Assembly (NCBI GenBank): GCA_900542675.1
Contig: UQOT01000042.1
Span: forward strand, 1-17,844
From: an uncultured Eubacteriales bacterium
GTDB taxonomy: Bacteria > Bacillota > Clostridia > Monoglobales > Monoglobaceae
Direction: 5' to 3'
Length of the DNA: 17,844 bases
Part shown: positions 8,679 through 14,030 of the stretch, piece after piece
Layout: every line of letters starts with the position of its first letter
How positions within the stretch are numbered: the first letter of the stretch is position 1
Position numbers and translations under genes: made by a program
The notes under the pieces: model-generated
Databases searched by the model: none
What the model was told of the DNA's origin: nothing
What the model saw: the letters and a program-made list of their open reading frames with translations, nothing else

Positions 8679-9020
8679 TTAAAAAAATATTTCTTTATAA
8701 AATCTCATTGTCTTATGGTATATTTTATTTTCGGGCGGCATATCACGCGACATTTCACGGTACCAACCGTGCTGCTGCATAACCTTATCAACCCGGACGG
8801 CAATCCGTGAACATTCGCCGCCGCCCTTGCCCCATATATCTATCTGGGTATAAGAGCTCTGTGCCTGTTCGGCGTTGTCATATCTCAGTCCTGTTGATGT
8901 GGTTAGTTCGTAATAGCTGACAATGGGCAGTTTGTTAAACTCATCGGGATGGAAAAACGTGACCTTAACATTGTCAATCGTCTCAAGTATCACCCTGACT
9001 TCCTTGTTCGCATCTATCAC
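8679..9020 (-). CDS. Tail completion/terminator-like protein
   Basis: This 113-residue protein starts at a GTG (9020) nine bases after AAGGAGG, which is a clearer start than any internal ATG, although it means a 38-base overlap with the stopper gene. The sequence has a small alpha/beta pattern: an N-terminal helix, VKVTFFHPDEF, LPIVSYYELT, then SSYTQIDIWGKGGGECSRIA and a C-terminal strand KTMRFYKEIFF. This pattern (two strands around a Q-x-D-I-W segment, then a helix labelled here by IAVRVDKVMQQHGW) recalls the tail terminator/tail-to-head joining proteins of SPP1 gp17 type. Its position immediately before the tail tube gene supports a tail-end role: capping the tail tube and docking it to the head. 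The fold assignment is inference; the positional argument is strong. Confidence 0.65.
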   Translation of the reverse strand: MIDANKEVRVILETIDNVKVTFFHPDEFNKLPIVSYYELTTSTGLRYDNAEQAQSSYTQIDIWGKGGGECSRIAVRVDKVMQQHGWYREMSRDMPPENKIYHKTMRFYKEIFF

Positions 9021-9351
9021 TTAAATCAACCTCCTTCAGCAGAACGGATAATCCCATATCCCAAGATGGGGTGTATACGACCTGATAATACTTATCGTTA
9101 CCTTTAAGATAAACACCTTCTTTTATATGTTCATCTGTATGGCAATAAAACGCGTACTGACATTCCACTTTCAGACCATATTCCTTTTCAGCAAGACCGC
9201 CGCTGTACGGCTGTAAATCTCCGTCAATTGTTCCAATTGTTTTGCAGTCGCCATACGTATTCTCGTAGTCGTCGTAATCCCCCAATTCGATAATTGACAT
9301 AGTGCAGTTATTGAATATGTCATAGACATTCTGCAAGTTATCCAATGTCAC
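8983..9351 (-). CDS. Head closure (stopper)-like protein
   Basis: A 122-residue protein starting at GTG (9351), inside the end of the connector gene (14-base overlap), with a G-rich stretch about twelve bases upstream as a weak ribosome site. It contains TIGTIDGDLQPYSGGLAEKEYG at about 37-58, a pattern seen in the small beta-barrel head closure proteins of the SPP1 gp16/HK97 family (the G-D-L-Q-P-Y-S motif), followed by HIKEGVYLKGNDKYYQVVYTPSW, where a nucleic-acid-gating barrel strand would be. The role would be to plug the connector after packaging and form the interface for tail docking. The motif and the neighbours (adaptor before, tail completion after) agree, while the exact family is not certain. 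Confidence 0.75.
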   Translation of the reverse strand: MTLDNLQNVYDIFNNCTMSIIELGDYDDYENTYGDCKTIGTIDGDLQPYSGGLAEKEYGLKVECQYAFYCHTDEHIKEGVYLKGNDKYYQVVYTPSWDMGLSVLLKEVDLSDRCEQGSQGDT

Positions 9352-9706
9352 TCGGCACGCGCCCCCTTCGGCGTATGAACGGCTTCAATCTCACCTCATA
9401 CTCGGCTAAAAAATCTTCAGTATCGGAAACGCCGCTTTCAAAACTTACGCTTCGCTTATCCTGCGTAACCGTTTTGACCGTCTGCGGTGCATCTGATTTA
9501 CCGTAACCTTTACGGCGATACATATCCGCCGCAACTACGGGAACGAGACTTTCAAGCTGTCTCGGAAGTATTTCTATGTGACAGCGCCCAAGTATCATAT
9601 TAACCGCATCGTCAATCAAAAAGGACAGCAAACCGTCCTGTTCGCTGTCCTTTATTCCGAGTAGCATTTTAAGCGTGCCAAGCGCCTCGTTTCTTACATC
9701 AGACAT
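9338..9706 (-). CDS. Head-tail connector (adaptor) protein, gp6/YqbG-like
   Basis: An all-helical small protein of about 122 residues: MSDVRNEALGTLKMLLGI, then DGLLSFLIDDAVNMILGRC, LVPVVAADMYRRKGYG and a C-terminal FLAEYEVRLKPFIRRRG. Helix order and motifs (LLxxLIDDA, VxxVAADMYRRxG, FLxxYExxLKPF) match the HK97 gp6/SPP1 gp15 adaptor family, which forms a ring under the portal. I choose the ATG at 9706, one base after the capsid gene stop (TAATATG), because it needs no ribosome site if translation re-initiates. A GTG at 9715 in the same frame would add three residues and overlap the capsid stop. There is no good ribosome site for either, which favours coupling to capsid translation. Confidence 0.82.
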   Translation of the reverse strand: MSDVRNEALGTLKMLLGIKDSEQDGLLSFLIDDAVNMILGRCHIEILPRQLESLVPVVAADMYRRKGYGKSDAPQTVKTVTQDKRSVSFESGVSDTEDFLAEYEVRLKPFIRRRGRVPSDIG

Positions 9707-9707
9707 A

Positions 9708-10862
9708 TTACACACCGCTTACGATTTCTGTTGTTCCCGACTTTCTTGCCTTGCCCTCAGCGGTAACCTCGGCAACGGTAATTTTATGCCCCGCCGTCGC
9801 GGTTATCTCGCCGCCGTTTGCAATCTCAGTCCACGCCGACAAATCCTGGTCGTATGTAACGCTCGGCGCGGTCGATGCAGCTGTCTTGTACACCAGTTTA
9901 TGACCGCCTATCGGGTTTGGCGAGACGGTAATCTTACTCTCCCCCGCCTTTGCTCCCGCAGTTGATGTAACATTCAGCTCGCCAAGCGACGGAATTCCGT
10001 TTTTATACGCCGCAAAAGCGTCATCCTTAACAACAAGATAACCAAGACGCATTGTAGCCTTGATAGCAACCATATCCTGTTCTGCCAACGAAAGCGGCTT
10101 ACCGTCAGCGTCAAGCGTATTCTGAAGCGTTGCTTCCGTCAAAATTTCATACTTAATACCTGCGCGCATACCTACAATACTATATTTAAATTCACCGGTG
10201 ATAAGGTCTGCCTTTGTGCTGTCCCACGCCCCGTTGCGAACAAATTCTATCGGCTGAGCGTATAGTTCGCCGCCGTTTGTACCGTTCACATACGCCGGTG
10301 AACCGTTTGCGTCGCGCAGCTTTCTGAGGCTGTTTTTTACGCCTATTCTGCCGATAAACCCTGCGGGGTCATAGCCGTTTTCCTCGACAAGCGCCATAGC
10401 GTCCGATACCGCTATATCTATATTGGTGTTATCAACAACAATCATCTTATGATTTTCAATCGCCTGCATAAGATTTGTCGCAAACGGCGAATTCTTACCG
10501 AACAGACACGCAGCGTCAATAGCAGTATAAAACGCCTCCGCAATCTGCGGCTTGAGTTCTTCAAATACGCTGATTGTAGTATCTTCGAGCTTCTCGCGTG
10601 TTACCGGAATAATAACCGCCAACTTCTTCGCTTCGATTACCGGGTGTATCCAAGCGGCGCCGCTCGTCTGTATTCTCTCGCCTTCACCAACCCAATATGC
10701 ACCGGGTCCATCGGTTAAAACATTGAACTTCTTTTTATCAGATTTCATTTCCTGGACATTGGACATCCTTAAAATACTGGATCCTCTCGTCACCATTTTA
10801 ATAATATCCTTCGCCTGCTCGACGGGTACAAAGCCTGTCAGTTCATCCTTTAAATAACTCAT
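9708..10862 (-). CDS. Major capsid protein, HK97 fold, with C-terminal add-on domain
   Basis: A 384-residue protein after AGGAGTGAGATAAT, start ATG at 10862. Residues 1 to about 295 match the HK97-type phage capsid family: an N-terminal arm, AAWIHPVIEAKKLAVIIPVT with the E-loop and spine helix region (about 68-87), DAACLFGKNSPF, and the A-domain-like MVAIKATMRLGYLVVKDDAF near 265-284. The final ~90 residues are a separate beta-rich segment (TVSPNPIGGHKLVYKT, DLSAWTEIANGGEITATAGH, ITVAEVTAEGKARKSG) of the type found as surface-exposed accessory domains on clostridial phage capsids. The scaffold gene lies directly upstream. No maturation protease gene is present, so cleavage of an N-terminal delta domain is not expected. 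Confidence 0.93.
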   Translation of the reverse strand: MSYLKDELTGFVPVEQAKDIIKMVTRGSSILRMSNVQEMKSDKKKFNVLTDGPGAYWVGEGERIQTSGAAWIHPVIEAKKLAVIIPVTREKLEDTTISVFEELKPQIAEAFYTAIDAACLFGKNSPFATNLMQAIENHKMIVVDNTNIDIAVSDAMALVEENGYDPAGFIGRIGVKNSLRKLRDANGSPAYVNGTNGGELYAQPIEFVRNGAWDSTKADLITGEFKYSIVGMRAGIKYEILTEATLQNTLDADGKPLSLAEQDMVAIKATMRLGYLVVKDDAFAAYKNGIPSLGELNVTSTAGAKAGESKITVSPNPIGGHKLVYKTAASTAPSVTYDQDLSAWTEIANGGEITATAGHKITVAEVTAEGKARKSGTTEIVSGV

Positions 10863-10874
10863 ATTATCTCACTC

Positions 10875-11402
10875 CTATCTCTGGTTTTCTCTTATAATAT
10901 CCATAAATCCGCCCGTTTCTGTTGGCTGACCGCCGCCAAGCGGAGGCGTTTTGCCCTTAAGCCTTTCGGCAACTCCGTCTTGCACGTCTTTGTCGTATGA
11001 AGCTTTAATCGCGTCAATAATTGTCTTTGTTGTCTCCTTGTCCGTTTTTGCAATGTACTTTGCAATATCGACGGACAGCTTAGCCTTTGCAAGCTCGGTT
11101 TCGGCATACATCACAAGCTTCTCCTGCTCAAATTCAGCCTTTTCGCGCTCGAATTTTTCTTTTGCGGCCTTATCCTCTTCTTTTCTGCGTTCCTCCGCAG
11201 ACAGCTTTGCAAGACGTGCCGCCTCATCCTGCGCCGCCTTAATTTTGCTGTCAAGGTCCTTATCCCATTTTGCCTTTTCCGTCGCAACTGCCGCCTTTAT
11301 CTGCTCCTCAACAGATAGTACAGGAGGATCTGTCTTAGTGGGTTCGGGTGCGAGCGGCTCTTCTCCGCCTTGTGGTGTTGGATTTGGTGTTGGTTCTGCC
11401 AT
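10875..11402 (-). CDS. Capsid scaffold protein (DUF4355-like)
   Basis: I choose the ATG at 11402 (MAEPTPNPTPQGGEE), eight bases after AGGAGA, giving 175 residues; the open frame extends 14 codons further upstream without a ribosome site. The N-terminus is Pro/Glu-rich and disordered, residues about 30-105 are a highly charged Ala/Lys/Glu coiled coil, and the C-terminus after about 125 has IDAIKASYDKDVQDGV and ends with MDIIRENQR, a short basic tail that would bind the capsid shell. This architecture (disordered N-terminus, central coiled coil, conserved C-terminal tail just before the major capsid gene) is that of the scaffold proteins of SPP1-like and DUF4355-type phages. It should guide procapsid assembly and then leave before or during packaging. 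Confidence 0.88.
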   Translation of the reverse strand: MAEPTPNPTPQGGEEPLAPEPTKTDPPVLSVEEQIKAAVATEKAKWDKDLDSKIKAAQDEAARLAKLSAEERRKEEDKAAKEKFEREKAEFEQEKLVMYAETELAKAKLSVDIAKYIAKTDKETTKTIIDAIKASYDKDVQDGVAERLKGKTPPLGGGQPTETGGFMDIIRENQR

Positions 11403-11436
11403 TATAATCATCTCCTTAAAAATTTGTATAAAAATA

Positions 11437-11453
11437 AGGCGCATAAAACGCCT
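11437..11453 (-). terminator. Weak hairpin with U-rich tail in scaffold leader
   Basis: AGGCG (11437-11441) pairs with CGCCT (11449-11453) around a 7-nt loop. On the minus strand the stem is followed by TATTTTTAT. The stem is only five base pairs, so this is a weak or partial terminator at best. It lies 35 bases upstream of the scaffold start and could reduce read-through into the capsid genes or be chance. Confidence 0.25.
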
Positions 11454-11471
11454 CTCATAAATATTTAATTA

Positions 11472-11498
11472 TCACCCTGTCGGGTCTCTGCTCCTCAT
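11472..11498 (-). CDS. Possible 8-codon leader peptide (MRSRDPTG)
   Basis: A nine-codon frame (ATG at 11498, TGA at 11474-11472) follows the 111-residue gene's stop and has a good ribosome site, AAAGGGGTGAT, four to five bases before the ATG. A small stem (ACCC/GGGT around GACA) covers its last codons and stop. The product would be MRSRDPTG. No function is known to me. A leader peptide coupling translation to the scaffold leader is possible, but the frame is so short that chance is a real alternative. Confidence 0.22.
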   Translation of the reverse strand: MRSRDPTG

Positions 11499-11510
11499 AA
11501 AATCACCCCT

Positions 11511-11846
11511 TTAACTTAAGGTTCTTTTTGCCGTTTCAGCCATCTGCGCAAGTTCTTCAATAGATTTATTTTTTAATATGTATTCGTGAAATGGCATATA
11601 TTTTCGTTTTTCACCATTAGGCACATAATAAGCCCAATTAAAACCTTTTCCCACAGCATACTGTATTCCTACGCCACACCAAAAATCGTCTGTTACCGGA
11701 AAAAAGCCTAACTTTAAACATCTTGTGCGCTCCGCGTCTGTCAAAGGTTGGTGTCGCTTAAGTTCCTCGCGTGCAGCTTGTATTCTTGCCTTTTCAAGCT
11801 CTTTTTCTGTGTATAGCTTTAATTTTCTGCGTATTCTTTGAAACAT
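11511..11846 (-). CDS. Small protein of unknown function between minor head and scaffold genes
   Basis: The ATG at 11846 follows AAAGGAGG at seven bases, giving 111 residues; an upstream in-frame ATG at 11888 lies inside the preceding hairpin and has no ribosome site. The N-terminal 40 residues are a strongly basic amphipathic helix (MFQRIRRKLKLYTEKELEKA, AREELKRH). The rest is compact and aromatic: CLKLGFFPVTDDFWCGVGIQ, NWAYYVPNGEKRKYMPFHEY, then a helix IEELAQMAETAKRTLS. I do not recognise the family. No signal peptide, transmembrane segment or catalytic motif is visible. It sits between two structural genes, separated from the 64-residue gene by a terminator-like hairpin, so it may be an accessory cargo gene rather than a virion component. 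An alternative role as a second partner of the MuF C-terminal module cannot be excluded. Confidence 0.7.
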   Translation of the reverse strand: MFQRIRRKLKLYTEKELEKARIQAAREELKRHQPLTDAERTRCLKLGFFPVTDDFWCGVGIQYAVGKGFNWAYYVPNGEKRKYMPFHEYILKNKSIEELAQMAETAKRTLS

Positions 11847-11872
11847 GTTTAAGCCTCCTTTTTTAAACATAA

Positions 11873-11906
11873 TAAAAGCACTCTGCATCTTCGCAAAGTG
11901 CTTTTA
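11873..11906 (-). terminator. Strong terminator-like hairpin after the 64-residue gene
   Basis: A 14-bp stem with one G-U pair on the minus strand (TAAAAGCACTTTGC pairing with GCAGAGTGCTTTTA) closes a 6-nt loop GAAGAT. The stem ends in A4/T4 tracts, so it could act on either strand. It begins at the stop codon of the 64-residue gene and ends about 27 bases before the start of the next gene. It probably terminates or attenuates transcription of the head genes before the scaffold and capsid genes, although these must be made in larger amounts. Termination with an additional capsid promoter downstream, or partial read-through, are both possible; I see no clear promoter there. Confidence 0.6.
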
Positions 11907-12098
11907 ATAATTATGCCACTTGCAATTTTTACATATCTCCATAAAATCTTTTTTTGCTTTATATTTGTCAGGTAAAGAAGATAATACTATCATTCCGTCT
12001 ATACAATCCCTATTTTCAATACAGTCTATATCTTCTATAATTTCATCTACAAGCGGGCAAAACACTTCTGTTACAATTTCTTCGTCATTATATGCCAT
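11904..12098 (-). CDS. Small acidic cysteine-containing protein, candidate partner/immunity of the MuF module
   Basis: 64 residues, start ATG at 12098 ten bases after GGAGGTG, overlapping the end of the MuF gene by 11 bases (ATGGCATATAA). It is acidic (15 Asp/Glu against 7 Lys/Arg) and has five cysteines: C14, C26 and C32, and a C-terminal CKNC at 56-59, followed by KWHNY. A cysteine/histidine cluster of this size could bind a metal. The dense acidic stretch (VDEIIEDIDCIENRDCIDG, about 17-35) is what one would expect of a protein that binds a basic nuclease. Its gene shares the low GC of the MuF C-terminal module. The family is not recognised with certainty; similar short CxxC proteins may exist in phages as conserved unknowns. 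Immunity function is an inference from position, charge and base composition only. Confidence 0.75.
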   Translation of the reverse strand: MAYNDEEIVTEVFCPLVDEIIEDIDCIENRDCIDGMIVLSSLPDKYKAKKDFMEICKNCKWHNY

Positions 12099-13668
12099 AC
12101 TTTTTTAACACCTCCATTATCTGTTGAGTATCAGCGTCAAATTCTTTATTGGAATACGCTGTTCGTATTTCCTTTTCAATAGTGTTGATATATGCTGCGC
12201 CATCATACGAATAATACCTCTCAAATTGACCTTTCCACACTGTTTTTGAAGCCTTTGCATTATTTATAAACTCCTTAGCTATATCCTCTGTCACATTATG
12301 ACTTCTCTCGGAATTGATATGTTTATCATCAAAGCTAAGTTTTGATGTATCAATCTCTTTTGCGGGAATATGAAAACTGCCTTGCGGAAATAATTCCCGA
12401 AGCTCTTTAATGCAGTTATAATCATTTTGAGTTACTTTCGGATTATTACCCTTATATCTATAAAAGCCTTTTAAATCCTCCCACTTCTCCTTATCAGTAT
12501 ACTTCATCTCCTGCCATTTGTCAAATGAGCGTCCTGTAACTTTCGTACCGAGCCTATTTTTATATTCCGTAAACTGGAGCTTATCCGCCGTGCGGTTAGC
12601 GTCCTTTTTACGGGACAATTCCAATGCCGCTTTCTGCTCAGGAGTAAGGCCTGCAATCCATTCGTTATACGTCATGCTTCCGTCAACAATTTCGTTCTTT
12701 CCTGTCAGCGGATTTCTCGCCCTGCGGTTTGTATAATCCATGTTTATTGTCGTAGTACACCGACAGCGAGGATGCATTACAGGATAATTCTCACCCTCTC
12801 GAGCTTCTGATACCTTAAACACCTTACCGTCAAGCGGCTGACACGTTTCACACGTCTTGTAATCAAGCGTGGCCAAGTATTTGTATTCCTCGATACCCAA
12901 ATCCTCATATGCTTTCAAATCTGCCATTGCGTGAATATGCGCCGTTTCCGTATGTATAAGAGTGGTTGCGTGATATTTTTCAACCTGAAAGGCATCTGCA
13001 AGCTTTCTTGATGTCTTTGTAAGGCTTTCACCCGACATCAAAGCTTTTACAGTCAAATCCTGCGCTGTCTTAGCCAAACAGTCTGTGTTATTCCAAACTC
13101 TTTCACTAAACCGCTTGCCGTGCCATTTGGCATATACCGCTTCGTTTATTGCGTTGTCGTCAAGAATTGCAAAGTTAACGCCCATATTAATTCCTTTTGC
13201 CACATCGTCCACAAGACCGTAATAACTCTCCTTATACGCGTTTTTAAGCATACTGCCGAGCGCGGTTATTTCCACTGCTGCGAGCTTTTTTATTCTTGAA
13301 TATATAACCGTTTCCACTGCCTTATATCGCTCTGTACGCGCCGCATAAGCTCTTACAGACAAACCGTCGCGCCGTATGTATTCAAGTATTTCACGTCTTG
13401 CCTTTTCGGTCGGCGCTTGTTCGAGCGAATTAAGCAAGTTTTTAAGGTTCTCGTCCTGCTGCGCCTGTGTAAGGAAATACGACGCTTCATTTTCATTAAG
13501 CCCGTAACGCTTTTGATAGTTCGCTTTGATACTCTTAATTTCACGTTCAATATCATCAAGCGCTTCATCGTATAGCCTAAGAATAGCCTTAGCGGTCAGC
13601 GTTGCGCCTTCTTGTACGGCTATTTCGCGAAGCAGCGCGGCTCTTAGCCAATACTCACTGCTTTTCAT
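12088..13668 (-). CDS. Phage minor head protein (SPP1 gp7/MuF family) with C-terminal nuclease-like module
   Basis: 526 residues; the ATG at 13668 overlaps the previous stop (ATGA) and follows AAAGGCGG. Residues 1 to about 235 are mainly helical. At 273-304 is the MuF signature: CETC, then PLDGKVF, and HPRCRC at 299-304, in which the four cysteines plus His299 probably bind metal. SPP1 gp7 is an internal head protein contacting the portal and entering the procapsid with it. Residues about 310-390 are a charged linker. The last ~130 residues form a module not seen in SPP1 gp7: FPQGSFHIPAKEIDTSKLSF, then DDKHINSERSHNVTEDIAKE (447-466), VWKGQFERYYSYDGAAYIN and EIRTAYSNKEFDADT. His/Arg/Thr/Tyr placement is compatible with a BECR-fold (barnase-EndoU-ColicinE5/D-RelE, PBECR) RNase domain, but this is a resemblance by eye. 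The DNA for this module is AT-richer than the rest of the gene. Confidence 0.9.
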   Translation of the reverse strand: MKSSEYWLRAALLREIAVQEGATLTAKAILRLYDEALDDIEREIKSIKANYQKRYGLNENEASYFLTQAQQDENLKNLLNSLEQAPTEKARREILEYIRRDGLSVRAYAARTERYKAVETVIYSRIKKLAAVEITALGSMLKNAYKESYYGLVDDVAKGINMGVNFAILDDNAINEAVYAKWHGKRFSERVWNNTDCLAKTAQDLTVKALMSGESLTKTSRKLADAFQVEKYHATTLIHTETAHIHAMADLKAYEDLGIEEYKYLATLDYKTCETCQPLDGKVFKVSEAREGENYPVMHPRCRCTTTINMDYTNRRARNPLTGKNEIVDGSMTYNEWIAGLTPEQKAALELSRKKDANRTADKLQFTEYKNRLGTKVTGRSFDKWQEMKYTDKEKWEDLKGFYRYKGNNPKVTQNDYNCIKELRELFPQGSFHIPAKEIDTSKLSFDDKHINSERSHNVTEDIAKEFINNAKASKTVWKGQFERYYSYDGAAYINTIEKEIRTAYSNKEFDADTQQIMEVLKKYGI

Positions 13669-14030
13669 TTAATCGCCGCCTTTATCGCTTCGACAACCTC
13701 GTTTTTCTTATTTATCAGTGCCGGAACAAGATACGGCTGAGCTGCCATTTTATACGTTCCAAACTCAACATACATCGCATATCCCTTATTCGTTCCGATA
13801 TCACACGATAGCCCCTTCGCTTGAGACGTAATCGACTCTCTCAGTTCTCCGTGCGGACCTCCCGGACGTGTAGCTTCTGTGCTTACCGGGCAAAGTGCCT
13901 TCGCCTCTCCTTCGACTATCTTGCCGCCCTCTGCAATCCCCGCCGGAACTTTTTGTATCATCTCGCTGACGCGGCTTTGAACAGCAGCTTTTGCGGCATC
14001 AAGCCCTTCAATACTTATCTTAATACTCAT
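13665..14030 (-). CDS. HK97 gp10-like protein (tail terminator/head-tail joining family)
   Basis: 121 residues, start ATG at 14030 overlapping the portal stop by one base (TGATG), with GGGAGGCGG inside the portal's last codons as ribosome site. It shows the family signature: MSIKISIEGLDAAKAAV at the start, PGGPHGELRESI (about 56-67) and YAMYVEFGTYKMAAQPYLVPA (about 84-104), corresponding to the A-x-Y-V-E-F-G-T... Q-P-[FY]-L-x-P-A motif of HK97 gp10 proteins. Such proteins normally sit in the connector region between capsid and tail tube. Here it stands between portal and minor head protein, while another protein (8679-9020) occupies the usual terminator position. It may therefore have been displaced by recombination or serve a different role at the portal. 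The family call is confident; the function is less so. Confidence 0.85.
   Translation of the reverse strand: MSIKISIEGLDAAKAAVQSRVSEMIQKVPAGIAEGGKIVEGEAKALCPVSTEATRPGGPHGELRESITSQAKGLSCDIGTNKGYAMYVEFGTYKMAAQPYLVPALINKKNEVVEAIKAAIK

Noticed and set aside
11400..11444. Longer start for the scaffold protein at 11444
   Set aside because: The extra residues (MRLIFIQIFKEMII) are encoded by a leader with the ribosome site of the downstream ATG and have no ribosome site of their own.
10951..11460. Long plus-strand frame of 169 codons opposite the scaffold gene
   Set aside because: It is Ser/Ala-rich low-complexity, the mirror of the scaffold's Ala/Lys/Glu codons, and has no ribosome site; it is a shadow.
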